Source of the DNA: Pseudomonadota bacterium
GTDB lineage: Bacteria; Pseudomonadota; Alphaproteobacteria; Geminicoccales; Geminicoccaceae
Direction of reading: 5' to 3'
Length of the DNA stretch: 64,000 nt
Assembly: GCA_030549795.1 (NCBI GenBank)
Contig: JAUQQO010000016.1
Location: forward strand, 1-64,000
The notes beneath the pieces were generated by a model that was not told the DNA's origin, did not search any database, and saw nothing but the letters and a program-made list of their open reading frames with translations. Each line of letters begins with the position of its first letter. Position 1 is the first letter of the stretch. The position numbers and the translations under genes were made by a program. Below are positions 41,609 to 50,200 of this stretch, in pieces.

Positions 41609-42352
41609 ATGGCCCAACAGCAGCGGCTGTTCATCGGCACATCCGGCTGGAGCTACGCCAGTTGGCGCGGTTGCTTCTACCCGGAGAAGCTGCCGGCCGG
41701 GCGCTGGCTCGAGCACTATGCCCGAGTGTTCGACGCGGTCGAGCTCAACGCGAGCTTCTACAGGCTGCCCAAGCGCGAGCTCGTCGCCCGCTGGGCCGCG
41801 GTCACCCCTGAGCACTTCCGCTTCGCGGTCAAGGTCTGGCGGGCGCTCACCCATCTCCACCGCCTCGAGCCGCGCTTCGATCTCTTCGAGGCCTTCATCG
41901 CCCGCATCGAACCCTTAGCCGACAAGCTCGGGCCCTTGCTCTTCCAATGCCCGCCGCGCTTTCCCGCCGATCCCGCGCGTCTTGAGGCGTTTCTTGCGAT
42001 GCTTCCGCGTGGACTTAAGGCCGCCTTCGAGTTCCGCGATCCCTCCTGGCACACGCACGAGATCGCGACCCTCCTCGATCGATTCGGTGCTTCCTTCGTC
42101 ACTTTCGAGCTCGCTTCGCTGCGCGCGCCGCGTCTTGTCACCGGCAACCGTGTCTATCTGCGCCTGCACGGGCACCTCGTTCGCTACGCCGGGCGCTACG
42201 GCCGCGAGGGCTTGGCCGAGTGGGTGCCCTGGCTCATCGAAGAGCGGGAGCGCGGTCGTGAACTGTGGATCTTTTTCGACAATACCGACGCGGAGGCGGC
42301 GGCGGTCGAAGACGCCTTGCTGTTGCGCGATCTCCTCATCGGAGGTGGTTGA
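41609..42352 (+). CDS. DUF72 family protein (YecE-like)
   Basis: A 247-aa protein of the DUF72/YecE family, a TIM-barrel fold of unknown activity. It shows IGTSGWSYASWRGCFYPEKL, VELNASFYRLPKRELV, FRFAVKVWRALTHLHRL, FEFRDPSWHTHEI and a C-terminal FFDNTDAEAAAVEDALLLRD. The length and opening are typical. ATG 41609 is taken. It precedes the DUF3300 protein gene by 74 bases on the same strand. Confidence 0.9.
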   Translation: MAQQQRLFIGTSGWSYASWRGCFYPEKLPAGRWLEHYARVFDAVELNASFYRLPKRELVARWAAVTPEHFRFAVKVWRALTHLHRLEPRFDLFEAFIARIEPLADKLGPLLFQCPPRFPADPARLEAFLAMLPRGLKAAFEFRDPSWHTHEIATLLDRFGASFVTFELASLRAPRLVTGNRVYLRLHGHLVRYAGRYGREGLAEWVPWLIEERERGRELWIFFDNTDAEAAAVEDALLLRDLLIGGG

Positions 42353-42426
42353 GGCCATGCCCATGGTGCGACAGTTGGCCGCACCCGTCGTGCGTATCCG
42401 GGGGTGAGTGCGCGGGGGCCACAACC

Positions 42427-44430
42427 ATGGTGAGCACCGCGCGGGCGGCTACATTGACGGGCGTGCTGCCGGAGATCGCACCTGTGACCGCGCGCGTCCT
42501 CGCTTCCTTCCCCGCTCTTGCCTGCACGCTCGCGCTTCTTTTGGGAGCGCCGGCTGCACCCCTCGCGCAGCTTCCGGCTGCGGCCGAAGTGGCCGCGGCG
42601 CAGCCGCAACGCCCGCCGATCGCGCTTGAGGCGGCCAAGCGCCTTCTGGCACCGGTCGCGCTCTTTCCCGACCCCGTTCTCTCGGCAGTCCTCGAGGCGG
42701 CGACCACGCCCTTAGATGTGGTCGAAGCCGAGCGGTTCCTCACCAAGCGCGAAAAGGACCCGACGCTTCAGCCGGATCCGGAGTGGAGCCCGGCGGTGGT
42801 GGCGCTTTTGAACCATCCCGAGCTTTTGCGCCGGATGAGCGAAGATCTCGATTGGACGCGCGCGCTCGGCACCGCGGTGGCCGAGGACCTGCCGGTCGTG
42901 CAGGAGGCGATCCAGGAGATCCGCCGCGGCGCGCTCGCCCTCGGGCTGCTCGCCGACACTGAATTCCAGCGGGTGGTGGTCGAGGAGGACGTCATCGCCA
43001 TCGAGCCCGTCGACCCCGAGCTCGTGCGGCTGCCGGTTTACGATGCCGAGGCGCTGTTGGCCGCGCTCGCCTCAGAGCCGCAAGTCCGCAGCGCAGCCCA
43101 AGCTCCATCAGAGCCGGCGCTCGCCCCGCCGCCGCCCAAGCCCGTCCCGCCGCCTCCGCCGGCGTCGGTGGCCGAGCGCGAACCCGCCCTTGTGCCGCCC
43201 GCTCCGCTTTCGGCTTACGAGCCCTATCCGGCAGTGCCGACGACCCCGCCCACGGTGAGCTACGGCCCTCCCGAGCGCAGCTTTTGGTCGGATGCCGCCA
43301 TCTTCGCGGGCGGAGCGGTGCTGGGCGGTATCCTGGGCTATATCCTCGCCGATCGCGACGACGACAAAAAAGTCGTCAAGAAATATTATTATTTCGGCGA
43401 TCGCCGGCCGCATTGGTGGTGGCGCGAGCGGGTGCATTGGCGCGACGACGACTGGCCGCCGAGGCGGCGGATCGTCAAGATCGACAAAGTCGTCATCAAG
43501 GACAGCAATGTCTACATCACTGGCAACGACGTGATCGTGCGCCGCCTCGGCGAGCGCCGCGTCGAACTCGCGCGTTTGCGGCGGCCCGAGGAGCCCGACC
43601 GCTGGTGGGAGTGGCCGAGCTTCGCCAAGCATGGGCGCGCGTCTTCGCTCTTGGTCCCCAAGACGCGCGCCGGGGAAGCGGTGCCGCTCGCCGTGCCCGC
43701 CTACGAGACGGAAGGGATCGAGCGCCGCGAGCGGGAGAAGGAGCACCGACCCATCGCCGTCCTGCCGTCCCGCCGCGGCGAGGGTGAGCGCGCGCTCGCG
43801 CCAACCGGCCCGCTGCCCCCGTCGGCTGCGCCGCAGCGCCTCAACGCGCCTGCTGCCGACCGCGAGCAACTGCGCCGGATGCGAGAAGAAGAGCGTCGGC
43901 TCGAGCGCGAGCGGCGGCTCGAACAGAAGCGGCTCGAAGAAGAACAGCGTCGGCTCGAGCGCGAGCGCGCGCGCGAGCGAGCGGAAGCGGAACGCCGCGC
44001 GCGCGAGCAACGTCGGCTCGAACAGCTCAAAGCCCTCGAAGAGCGCGAGCGCCAGGAAAAACTCCTGCGCGCGCAGCAAGCCGAGCAGGCCAAGCTGTTG
44101 CGCCAAAAGGAAGAGGCGGCGCGGCTCGAACGGCAGCGCCAGAGAGAAGCCGAACGTCTGCTTCAAGAGCAGCGCCGACAGGCAGCCGAGCAGGCGAAGC
44201 TGTTGCGCCAGCAGGAAGAAGCGGCGCGGCGCGAGCGCGAGCGGCAGCGCGAAGTCCAGCGCTTGCTCGAAGAGCAACGCCGCCAGCAGGCCGAACAGGC
44301 CAAGCTGTTGCGGCGTCAGCAGGAAGAAGCAGCGCGGCTGGAGCGGCAGCGGCAGCGGGAAGCCGAGCGCGCGGTGCGCAGCGAGCGACGCGCGCGAGAG
44401 GAGGAGTGGTGGCGCCGGCGCTTCGAGTGA
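42427..44430 (+). CDS. DUF3300 protein with long charged coiled coil
   Basis: A 667-aa protein with four parts. An N-terminal signal (VLASFPALACTLALLLGAPA, cleavage near PLAQ) comes first. A DUF3300-like domain (EAAKRLLAPVALFPDPVLSA, AERFLTKREKDPTLQPDPEW) follows. Next are a proline-rich segment (about 215-275), a glycine-zipper-like hydrophobic segment (AAIFAGGAVLGGILGYILAD) and a Trp/Asp/Lys-rich part. Last is a roughly 200-residue Glu/Arg/Gln coiled coil. In the coil a 34-35-residue unit containing EQAKLLRQ.EEAARLERQRQ is repeated three times. The start is ATG 42427, or GTG 42484, which has GGAG nine bases upstream. Probably periplasmic or envelope-associated; function unknown. Confidence 0.8.
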   Translation: MVSTARAATLTGVLPEIAPVTARVLASFPALACTLALLLGAPAAPLAQLPAAAEVAAAQPQRPPIALEAAKRLLAPVALFPDPVLSAVLEAATTPLDVVEAERFLTKREKDPTLQPDPEWSPAVVALLNHPELLRRMSEDLDWTRALGTAVAEDLPVVQEAIQEIRRGALALGLLADTEFQRVVVEEDVIAIEPVDPELVRLPVYDAEALLAALASEPQVRSAAQAPSEPALAPPPPKPVPPPPPASVAEREPALVPPAPLSAYEPYPAVPTTPPTVSYGPPERSFWSDAAIFAGGAVLGGILGYILADRDDDKKVVKKYYYFGDRRPHWWWRERVHWRDDDWPPRRRIVKIDKVVIKDSNVYITGNDVIVRRLGERRVELARLRRPEEPDRWWEWPSFAKHGRASSLLVPKTRAGEAVPLAVPAYETEGIERREREKEHRPIAVLPSRRGEGERALAPTGPLPPSAAPQRLNAPAADREQLRRMREEERRLERERRLEQKRLEEEQRRLERERARERAEAERRAREQRRLEQLKALEERERQEKLLRAQQAEQAKLLRQKEEAARLERQRQREAERLLQEQRRQAAEQAKLLRQQEEAARRERERQREVQRLLEEQRRQQAEQAKLLRRQQEEAARLERQRQREAERAVRSERRAREEEWWRRRFE

Positions 44431-44560
44431 GCCGATCCCGTTTGCCGAACACCTCGACGATCCTCCTGGCGCTGCCATGCATTGGCTCTAAGCGATCCGC
44501 TCGTTGAGGATCACCGAGCCTGTGGCGAGATCCAGTTGATATCGCGCGGAGACGGGTGCC

Positions 44561-44926
44561 GTGCTCCTCGACCTCTTCTTGCTCCTCGCTTTTCAGCTCT
44601 TAGGTGAGCTTTTGGTCTTTTTGCTCGCCCTTCCCGTGCCGGGTCCGGTGGTCGGCCTCGTGCTCCTCTTCGCCCTTTGCCTGATCCGCCGCCGCGTTCC
44701 GGCCACGCTCGAGACCACCGCGCGTGCGCTGCTCGCGCATCTTTCCCTTCTCTTCGTGCCGGCGGGGGTGGGAGTGATGCTGCACTTCGCCCGCATCGCC
44801 ACGGAATGGCCGGCGATCCTCGCGGCCCTCGTGCTCTCGACTTGGATCGCGGTTGCGGTGAGCGGCCGGCTGTTCGCCGCCCTCCTCGCCCGCACGCGAG
44901 CCTCCGCCGCCGAGGACCGACCATGA
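44561..44926 (+). CDS. CidA/LrgA family membrane protein
   Basis: A 121-aa holin-like membrane protein with about four hydrophobic segments. It includes ELLVFLLALPVPGPVVGLVL (the conserved P-x-P-G-x-x-x-G region) and LSLLFVPAGVGVMLHF. The CidA/LrgA family is implicated in murein hydrolase control and, in later work, in export of small carboxylates such as pyruvate. It starts GTG 44561, and its stop overlaps the LrgB-like gene as ATGA. The two are clearly one operon. Confidence 0.9.
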   Translation: MLLDLFLLLAFQLLGELLVFLLALPVPGPVVGLVLLFALCLIRRRVPATLETTARALLAHLSLLFVPAGVGVMLHFARIATEWPAILAALVLSTWIAVAVSGRLFAALLARTRASAAEDRP

Positions 44927-45645
44927 CGCCCGAACGCCTCGCCGCCTTTTGGGTCTATCTCCAAACCGGGCCGCTTTTCTGGCTCACCCTCACGCTCGCC
45001 GCCTATCTCGTGGCACAGGCGCTCGCGCGCTCGGCCCGCATGCATCCGCTGATCAATCCAGTGGCGATCGCGGTGGCTCTCCTCGTAACGGTGCTCACCC
45101 TCACCCGCACGCCCTACGAGCGCTATTTCGAGGGTGCCCAGTTCGTGCATTTTCTCTTGGGTCCGGCCACGGTCGCGCTCGCCGTGCCCTTGTGGCAGCA
45201 CCGCGAAGCGGTGCGCTCGGCGCTGCTGCCCATGGTGGTGGCGCTGTTGGTCGGTTCGGCGAGCGCGGTGGTGAGCGCCGTTGCCATCGCCTGGGCACTC
45301 GGTGCCAGCGCGGCGACGCTCGTCTCTCTCGCCCCCAAATCGGTGACCACCCCCATCGCCATGGCGGTAGCCGAGCGGGTCGGTGGGCTTCCCTCGCTTA
45401 CCGCGGTGCTCGTGATCGCAACCGGCATGCTCGGGGCGATGACCGCGGGCCCGCTCCTCGACCGGTTGGGTGTGCGCGAGCCGCGCGCCCGCGGTTTCGC
45501 CGTCGGTCTTGCCGCGCACGGCATCGGCACCGCGCGGGCATTTCAGGAGAGCACGCTCACCGGCACTTTCGCCGCCATCGCCATGGCCGGCAACGGCGTC
45601 ATCACAGCGCTTCTCGTCCCGGCCCTGTTCGCCGTTTTGGGCTAA
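44923..45645 (+). CDS. CidB/LrgB family membrane protein
   Basis: A 240-aa integral membrane protein of the LrgB/CidB family with about seven hydrophobic segments. It has HPLINPVAIAVALLVTVLTL, FLLGPATVALAVPLWQHREA, SLAPKSVTTPIAMAVAERVG and HGIGTARAFQES, all typical. It works with the LrgA-like partner, with which it overlaps by four bases. It converges with the AlkB gene, stop codons overlapping. Confidence 0.92.
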   Translation: MTPERLAAFWVYLQTGPLFWLTLTLAAYLVAQALARSARMHPLINPVAIAVALLVTVLTLTRTPYERYFEGAQFVHFLLGPATVALAVPLWQHREAVRSALLPMVVALLVGSASAVVSAVAIAWALGASAATLVSLAPKSVTTPIAMAVAERVGGLPSLTAVLVIATGMLGAMTAGPLLDRLGVREPRARGFAVGLAAHGIGTARAFQESTLTGTFAAIAMAGNGVITALLVPALFAVLG

Positions 45646-46283
45646 AGGCGCGGGCCGGTGACCCGGCGCAGCGTCAAATTGACCCGTCCGCCGCCCGGCA
45701 CGAGGTCGCTCGTCCCGGGCAGGATGCGGTCGACGCCGTGATAGGCGCGCCGGCTCTCCCCGGCGAGCACCACCACATCACCGCTCGCAAGAGGTAAGGC
45801 AACCGTCGGCCCGCGGCGGGTGAGCCCGCCTAAGCGAAAGATCGCCGTATCGCCGAGCGAGATGGAGAGCACCGGCACCTCTTGTGCCTCTTCGTCCTCA
45901 TCGCGGTGCAGGCCCAGCTTCGCCCCCGGCCGATAGAGGTTGACGAGGCAACATTCGGGTTCGGGTCCCGCGACGAGTTCGCGCCAGAGCGCGAGGAGCA
46001 CATCCGGTATGGGCGGCCACGGCCGCCCGGTCGTGGGGTGGGTCGGCGCATAGCGATAGCCGCGGATGTCGCTTACCCAGCCCAGGCGGCCGAGGTTGGC
46101 CATGCGCACCGAGAAGGGCCGCCCCGTGCGCGGCATGGTGGGGGTAAACCACACCTCCGGCTCGACCAGCGCCCAGATCTCGCTCAACAGTGCCACCTGC
46201 GCGGATCGATCGAGAAAGCCCGGCAGGTGGCGAAAGCCCTCGGGCGGAACCGCGCGTGAAAGTACGGCTTTGGTGCTGTCCAT
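45642..46283 (-). CDS. AlkB-type 2-oxoglutarate/Fe(II) dioxygenase
   Basis: A 213-aa AlkB-family dioxygenase that oxidatively removes alkyl groups from nucleic acid bases. The iron ligands are His-x-Asp in GLHRDEDE and His in YHGVDRILP, and the 2-oxoglutarate arginine is in GGRVNLTLRRV. CCLVNLYRPGAKLGLHRDED is the family core. ATG 46283 overlaps the ATG of the divergent TRIC-like gene through a shared CATG. The 3' end overlaps the LrgB-like stop. Confidence 0.9.
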   Translation of the reverse strand: MDSTKAVLSRAVPPEGFRHLPGFLDRSAQVALLSEIWALVEPEVWFTPTMPRTGRPFSVRMANLGRLGWVSDIRGYRYAPTHPTTGRPWPPIPDVLLALWRELVAGPEPECCLVNLYRPGAKLGLHRDEDEEAQEVPVLSISLGDTAIFRLGGLTRRGPTVALPLASGDVVVLAGESRRAYHGVDRILPGTSDLVPGGGRVNLTLRRVTGPRL

Positions 46284-46965
46284 GGATGCCTTGCTTACCC
46301 TTCTCGACCTGGCCGGCGTGTTCGTCTTCGCCGTCTCCGGTGCCTTGACCGCCTCGCGCAAGGAGCTCGACCTCGTCGGCTTCGCCTTCATCGCCACCGT
46401 GACCGGGCTCGGCGGCGGCACGCTGCGCGATCTGTTGCTCGACCTGGGGCCGGTCTTCTGGGTCCACAAGCCCCACTATCTGTTGGTCACGACGATCGCG
46501 GCCGTGCTCGTCTTCTTCACCGCGCACCGGGTCGAGGTCCGCTATCGCCTTCTTATGTGGGCCGATGCCTTAGGCCTTGCTCTCTTCTGTGTGGTGGGGG
46601 CGCGGATCGCGCGCGATGCCGGCGCACCCTTCCCGGTTGCGGTGCTCATGGGGATGACGAGTGCGGTCGTGGGCGGGCTCTTGCGCGATATCATCTGCAA
46701 CGAGCTGCCGCTCGTCTTGCGCCGCGAGCTCTATTGGACCCCCGCCCTTTTGGGGGCTGTGGTCGCGATCGGCCTCGATGGGCTGGGTCTGCCGCCGGCT
46801 GTGGGCGGGTTGTTCGGCTTCGCGGCTGCCTTTGCGCTGCGCGCCGCCGCGCTCCTCTTCGATCTCGCGCTGCCCGCCTACAAGCCGCGCCCCGGACGCG
46901 CTTGGGGGCGCGAGGTGCCGGCTTCGGCGCTGCGCGCAACCGGTGGCCGCCCTCAGACGCCCTAG
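46282..46965 (+). CDS. Trimeric intracellular cation channel family protein (UPF0126)
   Basis: A 227-aa membrane protein of the bacterial TRIC/UPF0126 family. Two repeats of three membrane helices are visible. The two signature motifs are TGLGGGTLRDLLLD (first repeat) and SAVVGGLLRDIICNELPLVL (second repeat). These channels carry monovalent cations in characterised examples. ATG 46282 overlaps the AlkB ATG on the other strand. The last 25 residues are basic and soluble. Confidence 0.9.
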   Translation: MDALLTLLDLAGVFVFAVSGALTASRKELDLVGFAFIATVTGLGGGTLRDLLLDLGPVFWVHKPHYLLVTTIAAVLVFFTAHRVEVRYRLLMWADALGLALFCVVGARIARDAGAPFPVAVLMGMTSAVVGGLLRDIICNELPLVLRRELYWTPALLGAVVAIGLDGLGLPPAVGGLFGFAAAFALRAAALLFDLALPAYKPRPGRAWGREVPASALRATGGRPQTP

Positions 46966-47097
46966 CCATCGGCCTTTCGTGGCCTTCAACCTGCGCACCG
47001 CAGACGGTCGGCGGCAAGGGCGATGCGGCCCGATCGCGGGTCGGGGCTTGGCAAGTCCGAGCCTCGGATTGCACAATAACGCTGAGGCAGGGGTAGC

Positions 47098-47382
47098 GTG
47101 CAGTCGCGCGTGGCGGTTCGGGTCGTGATTCGCGGACGTGTCCAAGGCGTGGGGTTCCGCGCCTGGACGGTACGCGAGGCGCGGCGGCTCGGACTTAAGG
47201 GTTGGGTGCGCAACCGCCGCGACGGGTCGGTCGAGGCCCTGTTTGCCGGTCCACCCGAGCAGGTCGCAGCCATGCTCGCCCTCTGTCGCGAAGGGCCGCC
47301 GCTGGCGCGCGTCGATTCGCTCGCGAGCGAGACGGTGCCCGAGCCGGCCCTTGAAGGGTTCGAGGAGCGACCCACGGTCTAG
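47098..47382 (+). CDS. acyP: Acylphosphatase
   Basis: A 94-aa acylphosphatase that hydrolyses acyl phosphates. The anion-binding loop and catalytic arginine are in [20 protein letters not shown], and the catalytic asparagine in [19 protein letters not shown]. The length is typical. It starts with GTG 47098. A DUF6134 gene follows 30 bases later. Confidence 0.93.
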   Translation: MQSRVAVRVVIRGRVQGVGFRAWTVREARRLGLKGWVRNRRDGSVEALFAGPPEQVAAMLALCREGPPLARVDSLASETVPEPALEGFEERPTV

Positions 47383-47412
47383 GGCCAAAGGACCGGGGCG
47401 GAGGAGGACTGG

Positions 47413-48096
47413 ATGCGCGCGGAAAGCTTTTCTGCGCGCGGTGATCGGCGAAGCTTCGCGCGCGGGCTCGCGGCCTGTGCCTTGTTGTGCGCACACGGCC
47501 ATCGGACGCTGGCCGCCGAGGTGGTCCCCGAAGATCGGCACTTCGTGGTGCTGCGCAAGGGCGAAGAGATCGGTACCCACCGCGCCACCTTCAGGCTCGG
47601 CGCGAGCGGGCTCATCGTGCGCCACGCGATCGATCTGCTCGTCCGCTTCGCTGGCCTGCCGGTCTACCGATACCGGCAGAGGGCGGAAGACCTCTGGCGA
47701 GCCGGGCGGTTGGTCGCGAGCGAGGCGGAGACCGATGACAACGGCGAGCGCACAAAAGTGCGCTTGTACGAGCGCGGCGGGCGGCTGATCTGCGACGGGC
47801 CCAAGGGCGTCTTGGAGGTCGCCACCGGCACGATGACCGATCTCAGCTATTGGAACCCGGCGATCGTGCGCGAGCGGCAGCTCGTGAGCGCGCGCGACGG
47901 GGATCTCTCGCCTCTGTTTGCCTCAGGCGGCGCGCGCGAGACGATCACGGTGCGCGGTCTGCCCTGTCCCGCCCGGCGCTGGGACGTCGTGTTGGGCGAG
48001 AACGACAGCGGCGTCATCTGGTACGACGAAGCGGGCAGGATCGTCCAAGCGCTGGTGCGCACGCGTGGCCAGGTGCTCGAATATCGGCTCCTGTGA
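47413..48096 (+). CDS. DUF6134-like exported protein
   Basis: A 227-aa protein. The N-terminus DRRSFARGLAACALLCAHGH looks like an export signal with twin arginine. The mature part has FVVLRKGEEIGTHRATFR, IDLLVRFAGLPVYRYRQRAE and CDGPKGVLEVATGTMTDLSY. This layout, a beta-rich domain opening with xxGxxIGxH, matches proteins annotated DUF6134 in alphaproteobacteria; function unknown. ATG 47413. The stop overlaps the YraN start (GTGA). Confidence 0.75.
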   Translation: MRAESFSARGDRRSFARGLAACALLCAHGHRTLAAEVVPEDRHFVVLRKGEEIGTHRATFRLGASGLIVRHAIDLLVRFAGLPVYRYRQRAEDLWRAGRLVASEAETDDNGERTKVRLYERGGRLICDGPKGVLEVATGTMTDLSYWNPAIVRERQLVSARDGDLSPLFASGGARETITVRGLPCPARRWDVVLGENDSGVIWYDEAGRIVQALVRTRGQVLEYRLL

Positions 48097-48473
48097 GCGC
48101 AAAAGACGACCGCCGAGCGCGCGCCCGGCGACAACGGGCCGAGCGCAGGGGCCGATGGGCCGAGAGCCTTGCCGTGTGGTTCCTGCGTCTGCGCGGCTTT
48201 TCCATTCTCGCCCGACGCTGGTCGAGCCCGGTGGGCGAGCTCGACCTCGTCGCCCGCAAGGGTGATCTGCTCGTCTTCGTCGAGGTCAAGCGCAGAGCCG
48301 AGCTCGCACCGGCGCTTTCAGCACTGGCGGCGCCGCAGCAGCGGCGCATCGCCCGCGCCGCGCAGGCGTTTTTGGCCGCCCGGCCGCATCTTTGGGGCTT
48401 GCCCTGCCGTTTCGACGTGATCGCCGTCGGCGGGCTGCGCTTGCACCATCTCGTCGACGCCTGGCGGCCATAA
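48093..48473 (+). CDS. YraN/UPF0102 endonuclease-like protein
   Basis: A 126-aa protein of the YraN family with a restriction-endonuclease-like fold. The motif is PVGELDLVARKGDLLVFVEV followed by K-R-R (D...ExK). The N-terminal RRGRWAESLAVWFLRLRGFS is also conserved. The role is unknown, possibly Holliday junction or DNA repair related. GTG 48093 forms a GTGA overlap with the preceding gene. The frame is open upstream, but that is a shadow of that gene. Confidence 0.9.
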   Translation: MSAKDDRRARARRQRAERRGRWAESLAVWFLRLRGFSILARRWSSPVGELDLVARKGDLLVFVEVKRRAELAPALSALAAPQQRRIARAAQAFLAARPHLWGLPCRFDVIAVGGLRLHHLVDAWRP

Positions 48474-48591
48474 GCCGCGGCGGGGAAAAAGGATGCGCCC
48501 GCGCCGAGCTTGCTGTGCGCGCTGCGGGCTTGGCCACTTGCGCCCGTGCCGCTAACCGGCGGCGAGAAGCGGAAAAAAGGGGAAAGGACGC

Positions 48592-49758
48592 GTGAGCAGG
48601 GTTCACCTCTTTGAGCCGTTGCGCCTGCGCGGGCTCGAGCTCGCCAACCGCATCGTGGTCTCGCCGATGTGCCAGTATCGCGCCAACGACGGCTTCCCGA
48701 CCGACTGGCATCTCGTGCATCTTGGCAATCTCGCGATGAGCGGGGCGGCGCTTGTGATCCTCGAGGCGACTGCGGTGAGCCCACAAGCGCGCATCACCAA
48801 GGCCTGTCTTGGGCTGTGGAGCGATGCGCACGCCGAAGCGCTCGAGCCCATCCTCGCCTTTTGCCGGCGCGACGGTACGGCCAAGCTCGGCATCCAGCTC
48901 GGCCACGCCGGGCGAAAGGGCTCCGCGAAGACGCCGCTTGAGGGCGGGGCGCCGTTGCGTCCTGAAGAGGGGGCCTGGCAGACGGTTTCCGCTTCCGATC
49001 TTCCCTTCGATGTCGGCTGGCCGCCTCCCAAGGCTGCCGATGAGCGCGAGCTCGCCGCGATCGAAGCCGATTTCGCGGCTGCGGCGCGGCGCGCGGCGCT
49101 GCTCGGGTTCGACCTTTTGGAAGTGCACCTCGCCCACGGCTATCTCTTGCACCAGTTCCTCTCGCCGCTCTCCAATCGGCGCAGCGACCGTTTCGGCGGC
49201 GATCTCGAGGGGCGCATGCGCTTTCCCTTGCGGGTGGTGGAGGCGGTGCGCGCCGTGTGGCCCGATGATCGGCCGCTCGCGGTGCGCGTTTCGGCCACTG
49301 ATTGGATCGAGGGCGGCTGGGATCTCGAGCAGACGCTCGTGCTCGCCCGAGCCCTCAAGGAACGCGGGGTCGACCTCATCGACGTCTCTTCGGGCGGGCT
49401 CGACCCGCGCCAGAAGATCCCGCTCGCTCCCGGTTACCAAGTCCCCTTCGCCGAGGCCGTGCGTCGAGCCACGGGGCTTGCGACCATCGCGGTCGGCCTC
49501 ATCGTCACACCTGCTCAAGCGGAAGCGATCCTCGCCCAGGGCCGAGCCGATCTGATCGCGCTCGCGCGGGCCATGATGGACGACCCGCGCTGGCCCTGGC
49601 ATGCGGCGCAAGCCTTTGGCGTCACGATCCCCTATCCGGCGCAATACCAGCGCTGCAGACCGGCGGTTTGGCCCGGGGCGGCCTTTAAAGTCGGGGCCGA
49701 GGCCGGCGGAGAGGCGCACGCGTTGGGTGCGGCCGAAGCAAAGGTGCGCGCGGGATGA
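48592..49758 (+). CDS. YqjM-type NADH:flavin oxidoreductase (old yellow enzyme)
   Basis: A 388-aa FMN ene-reductase of the YqjM subclass. The opening LFEPLRLRGLELANRIVVSP contains the FMN segment, with the subclass cysteine in SPMCQYRANDG. The substrate-binding pair is in IQLGHAGRKGS, the proton donor near HLAHGYLLHQFLSPLSNRRS, and the FMN phosphate site near the C-terminus. It reduces activated C=C bonds with NAD(P)H. It starts GTG 48592 after a GGGGAAAGG site. Its stop overlaps the modE start as ATGA. Confidence 0.92.
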   Translation: MSRVHLFEPLRLRGLELANRIVVSPMCQYRANDGFPTDWHLVHLGNLAMSGAALVILEATAVSPQARITKACLGLWSDAHAEALEPILAFCRRDGTAKLGIQLGHAGRKGSAKTPLEGGAPLRPEEGAWQTVSASDLPFDVGWPPPKAADERELAAIEADFAAAARRAALLGFDLLEVHLAHGYLLHQFLSPLSNRRSDRFGGDLEGRMRFPLRVVEAVRAVWPDDRPLAVRVSATDWIEGGWDLEQTLVLARALKERGVDLIDVSSGGLDPRQKIPLAPGYQVPFAEAVRRATGLATIAVGLIVTPAQAEAILAQGRADLIALARAMMDDPRWPWHAAQAFGVTIPYPAQYQRCRPAVWPGAAFKVGAEAGGEAHALGAAEAKVRAG

Positions 49759-50180
49759 GAGCCGGCAACCGCCAGCTGGGCGTGCGCATTCGCTTGGTGC
49801 TCGCCCCCGGTATCGCCATCGGCCCGGGAAAAGCGGACCTTTTAGAAGCGATCGCCGAGACGGGCTCGATCGCGGCGGCAGGGCGCAAGTTGGGCATGAG
49901 CTATAAGCGCGCCTGGCAATTGGTCGAAGCGCTCAACCATGCGTTCGCTGAACCGCTTGTGAGCGCTTCGCGCGGAGGCAGCGGGCGTGGGGGAGCCGTG
50001 CTCACCGCCCTCGGTCATGAGGTGCTCGAGGTCTATCGCAGGGTCGAGCGGGCGAGCGCGGCGCTTGCCGAAGCCGATCTCGCTCGGCTGCGCACGCGCC
50101 TGGCGAGGCGGGCGGAAACACGAGATGAGGCGCAGGCCCAAAGGTTGACGACCGCATCCGGCTCCGATATTGCCAGGTGA
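49755..50180 (+). CDS. ModE-like winged-helix regulator, short form
   Basis: A 141-aa protein that consists of the ModE N-terminal DNA-binding domain only. The HTH is SIAAAGRKLGMSYKRAWQLV, followed by the LysR-like wing and a helical tail. The molybdate-binding (MOP) repeats of full ModE are missing, so it may be a DNA-binding-only regulator or sense molybdate otherwise. Its position directly before modABC makes it the likely repressor of that operon. A palindrome overlaps its stop codon. ATG 49755. Confidence 0.85.
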   Translation: MRAGNRQLGVRIRLVLAPGIAIGPGKADLLEAIAETGSIAAAGRKLGMSYKRAWQLVEALNHAFAEPLVSASRGGSGRGGAVLTALGHEVLEVYRRVERASAALAEADLARLRTRLARRAETRDEAQAQRLTTASGSDIAR

Positions 50181-50189
50181 GCATATCGG
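50164..50189. promoter_or_regulatory. Candidate ModE operator at modA
   Basis: CCGATAT (50164-50170) is repeated inverted as ATATCGG (50183-50189), with a 12-base spacer. The palindrome overlaps the modE stop codon and ends just before the modA ribosome site GGGAGGAG. TAT-type half-sites fit ModE boxes in general. It is inferred, not demonstrated. Confidence 0.55.
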
Positions 50190-50200
50190 GAGGAGTGCGC

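Noticed and set aside
42265-42426. N-terminal extension of the DUF3300 protein up to 42265
   Set aside because: It overlaps the end of the DUF72 gene in another frame and has no ribosome site or similarity; the signal peptide lies further downstream.
43108-44478. A long minus-strand frame rich in leucine and phenylalanine opposite the DUF3300 gene
   Set aside because: It mirrors the Glu/Arg coiled-coil codons of the real gene (GAG/CTC, GAA/TTC complement) and has no start or family support.
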